In this document: one piece after another, positions 35,424 through 43,354 of the stretch
How the letters are laid out: every line of letters begins with the position of its first letter
Numbering within the stretch: the stretch's first letter is position 1
NCBI GenBank assembly: GCA_019638705.1
Contig: JAHBTI010000003.1
Location: forward strand, 1-64,000
Length of the DNA stretch: 64,000 bases
Direction: 5' to 3'
From: Bacteroidota bacterium
GTDB taxonomy: Bacteria > Bacteroidota > Bacteroidia > B-17B0 > Aurantibacillaceae
Translations under genes and position numbers: made by a program
Notes under the pieces: generated by a model
What the model saw: only the letters and a program-made list of their open reading frames with translations
What the model was told of the DNA's origin: nothing
Databases searched by the model: none

Positions 35424-35465
35424 AAAAAAGCCTGTTTCTTTAAAATATTGAAACGGGCTTTTTTT
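35424..35465 (+). terminator. Intrinsic terminator after the secreted-protein gene
   Basis: AAAAAAGCCTGTTTC and GAAACGGGCTTTTTTT pair as a long stem (one G:T pair) around an 11-nt loop, 15 nt after the stop, ending in T7. Confidence 0.85.
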
Positions 35466-35512
35466 GAGGTTTGATTTTAAAACTTTAAACTTGGCACCTA
35501 AAAGTTTTAAAC

Positions 35513-36097
35513 ATGAACACCTCGCTTATTCTTGAAAATATTTCAAAACACATTACGCTCACCGAAAAAGAAACAGAGCGTTTTCTTTCCATATTAGAAT
35601 ACCGTAAACTGAAAAAGAAACACGCTTTTTTACAAAAACACGAGCTGGTAAAACAAATTGCCTTTGTGGTAAAAGGCTGTTTGCGCTCTTATGCCACAGA
35701 CGGCAAAGGCTATGAACACATTTTGCAGTTTGCGCCCGAAGACTATTGGATTACCGATATAGCAGGATTAATTTCGGAACGCCCCAGCTTGCTTACCATT
35801 GAAGCGGTAGAAGACAGCGAAATGCTTGTGTTCAGTCGCGAAGACCAGTTGCGCCTGTTTAACGAAATGCCAAAACTTGAACATTTCTTCCGCATTATTA
35901 CCGAAAAATCTTTGGCTGCCACACACAACCGTTTAATAGATTACATGAGCCTTACGGCACAGGAACGTTACGACGGATTTTGCAAACGCTATCCAAATCT
36001 CATACAGCGTTTGCCGCAAAAACAAATTGCTTCCTACATTGGCGTAACCCCCGAATTTTTAAGCAAAACAAAATCGGAACTTTTGAAAAAACGATGA
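35513..36097 (+). CDS. Crp/Fnr-family transcriptional regulator
   Basis: 194 residues. The N-terminal cNMP-binding fold is present (LQKHELVKQIAFVVKGCLRSYATDGKGYEHILQFAPEDYWITDIAGLIS), without the Arg-Ser phosphate-cassette seen in cAMP binders, as usual for Bacteroidota members. The C-terminal HTH is shortened (FCKRYPNLIQRLPQKQIASYIGVTPEFLSKTKSELLKKR). Ligand unknown. A TTGGCAC sequence before it lacks a matching -12 GC, so no sigma-54 promoter is called. Confidence 0.88.
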   Translation: MNTSLILENISKHITLTEKETERFLSILEYRKLKKKHAFLQKHELVKQIAFVVKGCLRSYATDGKGYEHILQFAPEDYWITDIAGLISERPSLLTIEAVEDSEMLVFSREDQLRLFNEMPKLEHFFRIITEKSLAATHNRLIDYMSLTAQERYDGFCKRYPNLIQRLPQKQIASYIGVTPEFLSKTKSELLKKR

Positions 36098-36135
36098 CTT
36101 ATAACACAGATGAGCGTGAGTTACAGAATTTTTTT

Positions 36136-36170
36136 CTGTGTGTCTTTGTGCCTTTGTGCCTCTGCGTCTG
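36136..36170. repeat. Dispersed palindromic repeat, half copy 3
   Basis: A single arm (TGTGTGTCTTTGTGCCTTTG then TGCCTCTGCGTCTG) of the CACAAAG family, with no clear partner arm. Between the Crp/Fnr gene and the radical SAM gene. Confidence 0.55.
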
Positions 36171-36213
36171 AAAAAGCTACAATTTGTAGCAACAACTTAC
36201 TACGTTGCGTGTG

Positions 36214-36221
36214 TAATTTTG
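36214..36221 (+). promoter_or_regulatory. -7 box (TAATTTTG) for the radical SAM gene
   Basis: Exact TAnnTTTG match, 25 nt before the ATG at 36247. Confidence 0.5.
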
Positions 36222-36246
36222 CATAAGACAAAAAACAACACGCAAA

Positions 36247-37326
36247 ATGGAAACAAGCACCGAAACGTTAAGCGAACCCTATTTTAAAGGGCGAGGCGCA
36301 CAAATTAATCCCAACACACGTTTTCAAAAATACGATTACGTTCAGGAACACGCTGAGGGTTTGGACGAAGCATTTTTGCAGCGAGAAAAAACCGAAATCA
36401 TTTACACCTATCCCAAAACCATTATTAACAAGGTGGACAGTCCCGACATTGGTTTGGGCTATTCTTTAAACCCTTATCAGGGCTGCGAGCACGGCTGCAT
36501 TTATTGCTATGCCCGCCCCACGCACGAATACTGGGGTTACAGTGCAGGCTTGGATTTTGAACGCAAAATTATTGTGAAACAAAACTGCATTGAGTTGCTG
36601 GAAAAACATTTCAGCAGCAAAAAATGGAAAGCCATGCCCATTATGCTTTCGGGCAATACCGATTGTTACCAACCTGTGGAGCGCGATTTGGAAATTACGC
36701 GCCGCATTTTAAAAACCTGCTTAAAGTACAAACACCCTGTTGCCGTAATTACCAAAAACGCACTCATAAAACGCGATTTGGATATTTTGGCAGAAATGGC
36801 GCAACACAAGTTGGTTCACGTTATGGTGTCTGTTACAGGCATGGACGAAAAAATGCGGCAGATACTTGAGCCGCGCACCGCTTCATACAAAAGCCGTTTG
36901 AGCGTAATTGAAACCTTGAGCAAATACAAAATTCCTGTTGGCGTAATGGTTGCACCAATCATTCCGGGCATTAACAATCACGAAATACCCGATGTGCTGG
37001 AAGCCGCAGGCAATGCAGGCGCAGGAAATGCAGGCATTACCATTGTGCGGTTAAACGGTGCAAACGAACAGATTTTTAAAGACTGGCTCTATAAAAATTT
37101 ACCTGACCGTGCCGATAAAGTATGGCATCAAATTGCTGAATGTCATGGCGGGCAGGTAAGCGACAGCCGGCACGGTGTGCGTATGCACGGCGAAGGGAAA
37201 ATTGCAGAAAGCATTATGCAATTATTTCGCCTGTCAAAAAAACGTTTTATTCAGCCGAATAATTTTGAGTTTAACTGCGCAGATTTTAATTACAGGGCAA
37301 ACGACATTCAGTTGGCTTTATTTTGA
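36247..37326 (+). CDS. Radical SAM protein, PA0069/SplB-like family
   Basis: 359 residues. The 4Fe-4S ligands are Cys80, Cys84 and Cys87 in GCEHGCIYCYARPTHEYWG, a CxxxCxxC radical SAM motif with the PA0069-type extension. The downstream segment (IMLSGNTDCYQPVERDLEITRRIL, MVSVTGMDEKMRQILEPR, APIIPGINNHEIPDVL) completes the partial TIM barrel. Reaction unknown; relatives are annotated as rSAM proteins often near nucleic-acid repair genes. It uses its own -7 box. Confidence 0.9.
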   Translation: METSTETLSEPYFKGRGAQINPNTRFQKYDYVQEHAEGLDEAFLQREKTEIIYTYPKTIINKVDSPDIGLGYSLNPYQGCEHGCIYCYARPTHEYWGYSAGLDFERKIIVKQNCIELLEKHFSSKKWKAMPIMLSGNTDCYQPVERDLEITRRILKTCLKYKHPVAVITKNALIKRDLDILAEMAQHKLVHVMVSVTGMDEKMRQILEPRTASYKSRLSVIETLSKYKIPVGVMVAPIIPGINNHEIPDVLEAAGNAGAGNAGITIVRLNGANEQIFKDWLYKNLPDRADKVWHQIAECHGGQVSDSRHGVRMHGEGKIAESIMQLFRLSKKRFIQPNNFEFNCADFNYRANDIQLALF

Positions 37327-37411
37327 TTTGTCTAAAATTCAATAAAGAGTTGTCAGTTCGAGTAGGTTTGCTGCCTCTTTGCAAACCTTATCGAGAACTG
37401 AAGCCGTAAAA

Positions 37412-37456
37412 TCATTTTTCGATACGCCTCCTGTCGTCGGCTACTCGAAATGACAA
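37412..37456. repeat. CGATACGCCTCC dispersed repeat, copy 1
   Basis: TCATTTTTCGATACGCCTCC then TGTCGTCGGCTACTCGAAAT and GACAAA. About 37 bases match the copy at 40318-40354. A further degenerate arm (GATACGCCCTC ... GGGCTACTCGAAGTAACAAG) continues to about 37496. The ends TTTCTCGA / TCGAAATGACA are inverted. This lies in the 387-bp gap from 37327 to 37713, which also holds a probable queA promoter (TTGACA 37571, TAATTTCG 37595) and the queA leader hairpin. Confidence 0.75.
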
Positions 37457-37627
37457 AGGATACGCCCTCATTCTTCGGGCTACTCGAAGTAACAAGGGAC
37501 TTTAGACAACTTCTATCAGAGGCTGTTTTAAGCGGTTTCTAAAGTTTTTACACTTTTTTCTGCTTTTCGCTTGACAAAGGGGGGGTAAATGTATTAATTT
37601 CGCCCTCCTGTTTTAATCCCGTAAGAT

Positions 37628-37681
37628 TTATGAAATAGTCATTGCCAATAATTCGCTACTTAATTAATGACTATTCCATAA
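37628..37681 (+). promoter_or_regulatory. queA leader: hairpin with a two-codon upstream ORF
   Basis: TTATGAAATAGTCATT pairs with AATGACTATTCCATAA (15 of 16 bases) around a 22-nt loop. The left arm holds ATG AAA TAG, a Met-Lys mini-ORF. The same 15 bases TAAGATTTATGAAAT occur at 37622-37636 and again at 37706-37720, the second containing the real queA start. It could control queA translation, but no preQ1 aptamer is recognised. Confidence 0.5.
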
Positions 37682-37713
37682 GGCAATTAAAAAAGCAAAT
37701 AAAAATAAGATTT

Positions 37714-38763
37714 ATGAAATTATCCATGTTCAAATTCAATCTGCCAAAAGAGTTGTTGGCAGAACACCCTGCAAAAAACCGCGAAGATGCCCGTATGATG
37801 GTAGTTGAACGCGCCACAGGGAAAATTACCCACAAAAAGTTTAAAGACGTGCTCAATTATTTTGACGACGGCGATGTGATGATTTTAAACGACACCAAAG
37901 TTTTTCCGGCGCGTATGTTTGGCAATAAAGAAAAAACAGGCGCAAAAATTGAAGTGTTTTTGCTGCGCGAATTAAATGCCGAAAGCCGTTTGTGGGACGT
38001 GTTGGTTGACCCTGCACGCAAAATCCGTATCGGCAACAAATTATATTTTGGCAACGATGACAGCTTGGTTGCCGAGGTGATTGACAACACCACATCACGC
38101 GGACGTACCCTGCGTTTTTTATACGACGGCACTTACGAAGATTTTCGCAAAGCCCTGTATGAAATGGGCGAAACGCCTTTGCCCAAATACATGAAACGCG
38201 AAACCGAACCGGAAGACAAAGAACGTTTTCAAACCGTGTTTGCAAAAAACGAAGGTGCGGTTGCCGCGCCCGCAGCAGGTTTGCATTTTAGCCGCGAGTT
38301 ATTAAAACGTTTGGAAATTAAAGGTGTGCAGTTTGCACCGCTAACCGTACACATTGGTTTGGGAACTTTCCGCACGGTGGAAGTGGAAGATTTAACCAAA
38401 CACAAAACCGAAAGTGAAGAAGTATTAATTTCGGGCGACACCTGCAAAATTGTAAATGCCGCCAAAGACAGAAAGAAAAAAGTGTGCGCCGTTGGCACAA
38501 CCACCATGCGCGCCATTGAGACTTCGGTTTCTACCACAAGCCACTTAAATCCTTATGTGGGCTGGACAAACAAATTTATTTTTCCGCCGTATGATTTTAG
38601 TATTGCAAACAGCATGATTACCAACTTTCACATGCCCGAAAGCACCCTGATAATGACGGTTTGCGCGTTTGGCGGCTACGATTTAATTATGAAAGCCTAC
38701 AAAGAAGCCATAAAAGAAAAATACCATTTTCATTCTTACGGCGATGCTATGTTGATTTTGTAG
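37714..38763 (+). CDS. queA: S-adenosylmethionine:tRNA ribosyltransferase-isomerase
   Basis: 349 residues from ATG 37714 ([20 protein letters not shown]); the longer frame from 37642 would run through the leader hairpin. QueA transfers the ribose of SAM to preQ1 in tRNA, forming epoxyqueuosine. Family motifs: [94 protein letters not shown]-like [30 protein letters not shown]. GluQ at 23648 acts later on queuosine tRNA. Confidence 0.96.
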   Translation: MKLSMFKFNLPKELLAEHPAKNREDARMMVVERATGKITHKKFKDVLNYFDDGDVMILNDTKVFPARMFGNKEKTGAKIEVFLLRELNAESRLWDVLVDPARKIRIGNKLYFGNDDSLVAEVIDNTTSRGRTLRFLYDGTYEDFRKALYEMGETPLPKYMKRETEPEDKERFQTVFAKNEGAVAAPAAGLHFSRELLKRLEIKGVQFAPLTVHIGLGTFRTVEVEDLTKHKTESEEVLISGDTCKIVNAAKDRKKKVCAVGTTTMRAIETSVSTTSHLNPYVGWTNKFIFPPYDFSIANSMITNFHMPESTLIMTVCAFGGYDLIMKAYKEAIKEKYHFHSYGDAMLIL

Positions 38764-38782
38764 TATAAACTTTGTAGTATAA

Positions 38783-38849
38783 ACACAGAGGCACTAAGAC
38801 ACAAAGGCACAGAGAAAAAACAGCCTCAGAGCCTCTGTATCTCTGTGTC
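38783..38849. repeat. Dispersed palindromic repeat, copy 4
   Basis: ACACAGAGGCACTAAGACAC and AAAGGCACAGAG pair imperfectly with CCTCAGAGCCTCTGTATCTC and TGTGT. Lies between convergent queA and the TPR gene, a terminator-like place. Confidence 0.8.
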
Positions 38850-38854
38850 AAAAT

Positions 38855-39178
38855 TCAATCTTCCAGCATAAAAACAGCTTCACCAAATTCGTTAATGGCT
38901 TTGTTGTCTTTTTTTACTTTGGCTTTTTCCAACCCAAGTTTGAAATAGATTAAGGCTTCGGAAATGTTTTGCTGCGCTTCAAATAATTTTCCTAACTGAT
39001 AATAGGCAGCAATGTAGTTTTCATCTAAACTTAAAACGTTTTTAAACTGCTCCTCTGCTTTGCTTACTGTTTGTGGATTTGCAGCATATTCCAAACCCAA
39101 AGCGTAGTTCAGGAACACATCATTCGGTTCTTGTTTTAATAAATCAAGTAAATTACTTATGCGGGTGTTGTGTTGCAT
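38855..39178 (-). CDS. TPR-repeat protein (107 aa)
   Basis: Two to three tetratricopeptide repeats: LKQEPNDVFLNYALGLEYAA, then AEEQFKNVLSLDENYIAAYYQLGKLFEAQQNISEALIYFKLGLEKAK. Spacing and the Ala/Tyr positions match the TPR consensus. No signal peptide, so cytosolic; probably a protein-binding adaptor. It lies upstream of pheS on the same strand, separated by a palindromic repeat. Confidence 0.85.
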   Translation of the reverse strand: MQHNTRISNLLDLLKQEPNDVFLNYALGLEYAANPQTVSKAEEQFKNVLSLDENYIAAYYQLGKLFEAQQNISEALIYFKLGLEKAKVKKDNKAINEFGEAVFMLED

Positions 39179-39205
39179 TATTTTTTGCTACGCTCAATTT
39201 TTTTT

Positions 39206-39267
39206 GACACAGAGGCTCTGAGGCACAAAGACACAGGGAAACTCCGTGCCTCCGCTCCTCTGTGTTT
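39206..39267. repeat. Dispersed palindromic repeat, copy 5
   Basis: GACACAGAGGCTCTGAGGCAC and AAAGACACAGGG pair imperfectly with CTCCGTGCCTCCGCTCCTCT and GTGT. Between the TPR gene and the end of pheS (it touches the last bases of pheS). Confidence 0.8.
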
Positions 39268-40285
39268 AACTAAACTGTTCCAAAAAACGTTTGTCGTTTT
39301 CAAAAAACAAACGCAAATCTTTTATTTCGTATTTAAGCATGGTAATGCGTTCAATGCCCATACCAAAAGCAAAGCCTCTGTATTTTTTTTTGTCAATGCC
39401 GCAGTTAATTAATACTTGCGGGTCCACCATGCCACAACCCAAAATTTCAACCCAACCTGTGTGCTTGCATACGTTGCAACCCGCGCCTTTGCATATTGTG
39501 CAACTGATGTCCATTTCCGCACTTGGTTCGGTAAACGGGAAATAACTTGGGCGCAAACGGATGTTTGTATCTGCGCCAAACATTTCTTTGGCAAAATATA
39601 AAAGCGTTTGTTTTAAATCGGCAAACGAAACTTTTTCGTCAATGTACAAACCCTCTACCTGATGAAACTGACAATGCGCGCGCGCACTAATCGCTTCGTT
39701 GCGGTAAACCCTGCCCGGTGAAATAACACGGATTGGCGGTTTTTGCCTTTCCATAATATGTACCTGCGCACTTGATGTTTGTGTGCGCAACACCATTTCG
39801 GGATTTAGGTTCACATAAAACGTATCCTGCATATCGCGCGCAGGGTGATTTTCAGGTGTGTTCAGCGCGGTAAAATTGTGCCAGTCGTCTTCAATTTCCT
39901 TACCCTCGCTCACCGTAAAACCAATGCGCGAAAAAATATCTATGATTTGATTTTTTACTAAAGTTAAAGGGTGGCGCGTGCCGTTTTGCAAAGTAGGAAA
40001 AGCGGGCAAAGTTAAATCAATGCTTTGTTTGTTGCCTTGCTCTTGTTGCGCTTCATATTTCTCTTTCAGCTCGTTTATTTTTTCCTGTGCTTTGTTCTTT
40101 AAAAGATTGAGTTTCTGCCCCACTTCTCTTTTCAAATCGGCAGACACCGTTTTAAATTCATCAAACAACTCGCTCACTTCGCCTTTTTTGCTCAACCATT
40201 TAATGCGGTATTCTTCTACTTCTTCTTTGCTTTGTGCAGCAAAAGCTTCTACTTCACTTAACAGTTTATTTATTCTTTCTAACAT
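39266..40285 (-). CDS. pheS: Phenylalanyl-tRNA synthetase alpha subunit
   Basis: 339 residues, the catalytic subunit. An N-terminal coiled coil (EVEAFAAQSKEEVEEYRIKWLSKKGEVSELFDEFKTV ... INELKEKYEAQQEQG) precedes the class II core: HPLTLVKNQIIDIFSRIGF, FTALNTPENHPARDMQDTFY, LRTQTSSAQVHIMERQKPPIRVISPGRVYRNE, CKGAGCNVCKHTGWVEILGCGMVDPQVL, and motif 3 GFAFGMGIERITML. pheT is not adjacent, so it is encoded elsewhere, a normal arrangement in this phylum. ATG at 40285. Confidence 0.97.
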   Translation of the reverse strand: MLERINKLLSEVEAFAAQSKEEVEEYRIKWLSKKGEVSELFDEFKTVSADLKREVGQKLNLLKNKAQEKINELKEKYEAQQEQGNKQSIDLTLPAFPTLQNGTRHPLTLVKNQIIDIFSRIGFTVSEGKEIEDDWHNFTALNTPENHPARDMQDTFYVNLNPEMVLRTQTSSAQVHIMERQKPPIRVISPGRVYRNEAISARAHCQFHQVEGLYIDEKVSFADLKQTLLYFAKEMFGADTNIRLRPSYFPFTEPSAEMDISCTICKGAGCNVCKHTGWVEILGCGMVDPQVLINCGIDKKKYRGFAFGMGIERITMLKYEIKDLRLFFENDKRFLEQFS

Positions 40286-40308
40286 AAAATTTTTGTTTTT
40301 AGTTCCTT

Positions 40309-40354
40309 GTCATTTCTCGATACGCCTCCTGTCGTCGGCTACTCGAAATGACAA
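40309..40354. repeat. CGATACGCCTCC dispersed repeat, copy 2
   Basis: TGTCATTTCTCGATACGCCT, CCTGTCGTCGGCTACTCGAA and ATGACA; the ends TGTCATTTC / CGAAATGACA are inverted repeats. Matches 37420-37456. Just upstream of pheS. Confidence 0.8.
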
Positions 40355-40398
40355 ACAGGGATTGCAAAAATAGGAATTTAAAGCCTGCTGTATAAAAC

Positions 40399-40430
40399 AA
40401 AAAAAGCTGCCCGTTTTGAGCAGCTTTTTT
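40399..40430 (-). terminator. Intrinsic terminator after the tiny lipoprotein genes
   Basis: AAAAAAGCTGC and GCAGCTTTTTT with a 9-nt loop, 18 nt past the stop of the lipoprotein gene at 40449; each strand ends in T6 or more. Confidence 0.8.
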
Positions 40431-40448
40431 ACAATGAATAGCTTTTTT

Positions 40449-40679
40449 TTAATCCACCGTGCAGGTTGGAGCAAGACCAACCTGTGCGGTAACTTCCTTT
40501 TCATAGGCTTCGCACCATGCTTCAGCATTTTTCTTTGTAGATTTAGCTTCAGCTTTAATGAACTCTTGTGTTCCAACAAAAGGCAAAGTAATTTTGCAAG
40601 TGCAGGTATGTTCTTTTCTGCAAGATGACAGGGTTGTTGCCGCGATTGCAACTGCTGCGATGATAATACTTCTTTTCAT
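40449..40679 (-). CDS. Small Cys-rich lipoprotein
   Basis: 76 residues from ATG 40679; the longer ORF to 40859 overlaps the upstream paralogue and is rejected. A lipoprotein signal (MKRSIIIAAVAIAATTLSSC) puts the lipidated Cys at 20, then RKEHTCTCKITLPFVGTQEFIKAEAKSTKKNAEAWCEAYEKEV...PTCTVD. It shares C.CTCK, KSTKK/KSSKKDA, WCEA and a final TCT.D with the gene at 40712, so the two are tandem paralogues. Four later Cys could form two disulphides. Function unknown. Confidence 0.7.
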   Translation of the reverse strand: MKRSIIIAAVAIAATTLSSCRKEHTCTCKITLPFVGTQEFIKAEAKSTKKNAEAWCEAYEKEVTAQVGLAPTCTVD

Positions 40680-40711
40680 AATTAATATGGTTTTAAGATT
40701 AATAAATTTTT

Positions 40712-40909
40712 TTAGTCCAACGTACAGGTATAGCCTGTAGCCTTTAAGCTGGTGGTTGTTGCCTCGCACCAAGATTTGGCATCTTTTTTGCTGGATTTGG
40801 CTGTAAATGTGTAGGTATCTGTTGAGTCCTTGCAAGTGCAAGAGTGGTTTTTTCTGCACGATGCCATACCTAACGAGGCAACTGCTGCAATTAATAACAC
40901 TTTTTTCAT
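40712..40909 (-). CDS. Small Cys-rich lipoprotein, paralogue
   Basis: 65 residues from ATG 40909 (MKKVLLIAAVASLGMASC lipobox). Mature part RKNHSCTCKDSTDTYTFTAKSSKKDAKSWCEATTTSLKATGYTCTLD aligns with the downstream paralogue at 40449, including SCTCK, KSSKKDAKSWCEA and TCTLD. The pair is transcribed in tandem with a terminator at 40399. Similar short DUF-like lipoproteins occur in Bacteroidota; function unknown. Confidence 0.7.
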   Translation of the reverse strand: MKKVLLIAAVASLGMASCRKNHSCTCKDSTDTYTFTAKSSKKDAKSWCEATTTSLKATGYTCTLD

Positions 40910-41025
40910 AATTAAACTGATTTTAAAATTTAGGTAAATGTACATATTCTATTCATCAAACAAAGCACTTCCCATAAAAAAAACATGAAAGGTTTAGCGC
41001 ATTTGGTTTTAAACGGCTTGGTACA

Positions 41026-42432
41026 TTATATCTTTTCCAACAGCGTTACATTTTCCACATGCGCGGTTTGCGGAAACATATCTACGGCTTGCGTTTTGGT
41101 GATTTTGTAAGCCTGTTGCATCAAAGCTAAATCACGCGCTTGAGTGGCAGGATTGCAACTTACATACACCACTTTTTTTGGCATGGCTTTTAAAATGGCT
41201 TCCACCACTTTTGTGTCCATGCCCGCACGGGGCGGGTCGGTAATAATGACATCGGGTTGCCCGTGCGTAGAAATAAAAGTTTCGTTTAACACATCTTTCA
41301 TATCGCCCGCAAAAAAAAGCGTGTTTGAAATGTTGTTGTTCTTTGAATTTTCTTTTGCGTCTTTAATAGCATCTTCCACATATTCAATGCCCACTACTTT
41401 TTTTGCTTGCTTGGCTACAAAATTGGCAATCGTTCCTGTGCCTGTATATAAATCATAAACAGTTTCGTTGCCTGTTAATCCTGCATAATTTCTGGCGATT
41501 TTGTATAATTCATACGCCTGTTCCGAATTTGTTTGATAAAAAGATTTTGGACTAATTTTAAATTTCAAGCCTTCCATTTCTTCCACAATGTGGTCTGCGC
41601 CGTGATAAGTTTTTATTTCCAAACCCATAAACGTATCGTTACCTTTGGGATTATGGACGTATTGCAAACTCACAATTTGCGGAAATTTATTTTTTAAAAA
41701 TTCCAAGAGCGCGAACAATTCTTTTTCCAACCATTCAAAAACGGAAACAATCAACATCACATCGCCTTTGCTTGTGTTGCGTATCATAATGTTGCGCAAA
41801 AAACCTGTTTGGTTGCGAATGTCAAAAAAACTCAGTTTGTGTTGAAGCGCGTATTCTCTGATACTGTTACGAATTTCGTTGCTTGGCGAGGGTTGCAGGT
41901 GGCAGTGGTCTATATTTAAAATTTTATCAAACATACCTTGCACATGAAAACCCAAAGCATTTTTTTCTTTTATTTCCTCGCCCGTTGCCATTTCTTCGGG
42001 CGTAAGCCATTTTTTGTTGGAGAAAGAAAATTCTAATTTATTACGATAAAAATACGGCTCTTTGTTTGCAAGAATGGGTGTCATGTCGGGAAACTCCAAT
42101 TTGCCAATTCTTGTAAAGGCATCGTAAACATATTTTTGTTTGAACTGTAATTGCGATTGGTAACTCATGTTTTGCCATTTGCAACCACCACAATAACCAA
42201 AGTGCTCACATACAGGATTTACGCGCTGCGGCGAGGCTTTTATCATGCGGTGAATTTTGCCTTCGGAAAAATTATTTTTTCGGCGGTGCACCATGACATC
42301 AACAATATCACCCGGAACTGCGCTCTCAATAAACACCACCATTCCCTCATGCTTTGCCACCGCTTTTCCGTCGGAACTGATGTCCACCACTTCCAAATTT
42401 TCCAAAACAAAATTCTTCTTAATCTTTGACAT
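41026..42432 (-). CDS. rlmD: 23S rRNA (uracil(1939)-C5)-methyltransferase
   Basis: 468 residues from ATG 42432 (MSKIKKNFVLENLEVVDIS). N-terminal TRAM domain (VEVVDISSDGKAVAKHEGMVVFIESAVPGDIVDV). The 4Fe-4S cluster ligands are Cys75, Cys81 and Cys84 (CEHFGYCGGCKWQ) and a fourth in DHCHLQPS. SAM binding is seen in VYDLYTGTGTIANFVAK, and catalytic residues in DPPRAG and VSCNPATQARDL. The Asn/Cys motifs are intact. The family also includes RlmC-like enzymes; substrate position is not proven from sequence. A variant TATCTTCG box (42446-42453, minus) precedes it. Confidence 0.92.
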   Translation of the reverse strand: MSKIKKNFVLENLEVVDISSDGKAVAKHEGMVVFIESAVPGDIVDVMVHRRKNNFSEGKIHRMIKASPQRVNPVCEHFGYCGGCKWQNMSYQSQLQFKQKYVYDAFTRIGKLEFPDMTPILANKEPYFYRNKLEFSFSNKKWLTPEEMATGEEIKEKNALGFHVQGMFDKILNIDHCHLQPSPSNEIRNSIREYALQHKLSFFDIRNQTGFLRNIMIRNTSKGDVMLIVSVFEWLEKELFALLEFLKNKFPQIVSLQYVHNPKGNDTFMGLEIKTYHGADHIVEEMEGLKFKISPKSFYQTNSEQAYELYKIARNYAGLTGNETVYDLYTGTGTIANFVAKQAKKVVGIEYVEDAIKDAKENSKNNNISNTLFFAGDMKDVLNETFISTHGQPDVIITDPPRAGMDTKVVEAILKAMPKKVVYVSCNPATQARDLALMQQAYKITKTQAVDMFPQTAHVENVTLLEKI

Positions 42433-42475
42433 AATAAACAGGGCGCGAAGATAGTGATAAAAGGCTTTTTTTTCG

Positions 42476-42483
42476 TACATTTG
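42476..42483 (+). promoter_or_regulatory. -7 box (TACATTTG) for the Fic pair
   Basis: Exact TAnnTTTG match 25 nt upstream of the antitoxin ATG, in the region divergent from rlmD. Confidence 0.55.
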
Positions 42484-42508
42484 TTACAAGCTTCAGCAAA
42501 AAATCGGT

Positions 42509-42730
42509 ATGTACAAAGCCATTGAAATAGACAGAAAAAAACTTACCATTATGGGCGTTTCGTTTCCTGATTTGCAAACGTTAAACAGCACCGCAAATGC
42601 CATTGGCAGCAATATGTTTGAGGGTTTTGAACCGACACCTAAAGGCATTGCGCTGATAAGAGATTATGTGATGAGTAAAATTACATTCGCTCAATTTATT
42701 CAGGCAGCAAAAGAAAAAGCCTATGTCTGA
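42509..42730 (+). CDS. VbhA/YhfG-like antitoxin of a Fic toxin
   Basis: 73 residues. The inhibitory motif (S/T)xxxE(G/N) of Fic-blocking helices is present as SNMFEG (Ser34 to Gly39), preceded by LNSTANAIG and followed by PTPKGIALIRDYVMSKITFAQFIQAAKEK, as in VbhA-type antitoxins (NA.. and a Y..GxI-like helix). It overlaps the Fic gene by 8 nt, so the two are coupled. It should insert into the Fic active site and prevent AMP transfer. Confidence 0.85.
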   Translation: MYKAIEIDRKKLTIMGVSFPDLQTLNSTANAIGSNMFEGFEPTPKGIALIRDYVMSKITFAQFIQAAKEKAYV

Positions 42731-43319
42731 TGCTTACCGATATTTAGACCCCGATTACACTTATACCGACCCGAAAACAGGCGTAATGCGTAATTTGGCG
42801 GGCATTACAGATGAAGAAGATTTGTTGTTTGCAGAAAGCGGTGCAGCAACTAAACGCGCACAAGAATTAACTGCAAAGCCGCTCAAAATCAAAGATTCAT
42901 TAAGTTTATTTGACATTCATCACTATTTGTTTCAGGATATCTATGTGTGGGCGGGAAAAACAAGAACAGTAGAAATCAGTAAAAACGGCAGACAATTTTT
43001 TCCGTTAAGTCATTTTAACAATGCCTTTAAATACATTGACACGTTGATTGAAGAGTACAGAAAAATTAAGAACTCCGACAAACGCGCCGTATCTCGCAAA
43101 TTATCCGAAATATTGGACAATGTAAATTTTCTGCATCCTTTCCGCGAAGGCAACGGACGCACGCAACGTGAATTTATACGGCTTTTGGCTTTGGAAAAAA
43201 ATTTCACGCTCCACTTAAATCCGCCCGACGATGTTGATGTTTACAATCGCTATATGTCGGGAACAATTAACGGCGACATAGAAAAACTATCCGATTTAAT
43301 CTTTGAACTCATACACTAA
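42723..43319 (+). CDS. Fic-family toxin (adenylyltransferase)
   Basis: 198 residues. The catalytic loop HPFREGNGRTQR (His138 to Arg149) is complete (HxFx(D/E)GNGRxxR), so the enzyme should transfer AMP, or another nucleotide moiety, to target proteins. The flap and helices fit the family: YLFQDIYVWAGKTRTVEISK, AFKYIDTLIEEYRKIK, RKLSEILDNVNFLHPFR. The partner antitoxin starts upstream with an 8-nt overlap (class I, separate inhibitor). Target unknown; class I toxins of this type often hit DNA gyrase. Confidence 0.92.
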   Translation: MSDAYRYLDPDYTYTDPKTGVMRNLAGITDEEDLLFAESGAATKRAQELTAKPLKIKDSLSLFDIHHYLFQDIYVWAGKTRTVEISKNGRQFFPLSHFNNAFKYIDTLIEEYRKIKNSDKRAVSRKLSEILDNVNFLHPFREGNGRTQREFIRLLALEKNFTLHLNPPDDVDVYNRYMSGTINGDIEKLSDLIFELIH

Positions 43320-43341
43320 GTTTTCCTATCAAATTAGGTAT

Positions 43342-43349
43342 TACCTTTG
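43342..43349 (+). promoter_or_regulatory. -7 box (TACCTTTG) for truA
   Basis: Exact TAnnTTTG match ending 5 nt before the truA ATG; a transcript from here would be leaderless. Confidence 0.6.
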
Positions 43350-43354
43350 CGCCC

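Noticed and set aside
35491..35512. TTGGCAC before the Crp/Fnr gene, like a sigma-54 -24 element
   Set aside because: The -12 GC is missing at the required spacing, so only half the motif is present.
37628..37713. preQ1 riboswitch upstream of queA
   Set aside because: The hairpin lacks the short H-type pseudoknot and A-rich tail of preQ1-I, and no other class was recognisable; kept only as an unexplained leader.
40680..40859. Long N-terminal extension of the lipoprotein ORF up to 40859
   Set aside because: It overlaps the upstream paralogue in another frame and lacks a lipobox before residue 61.
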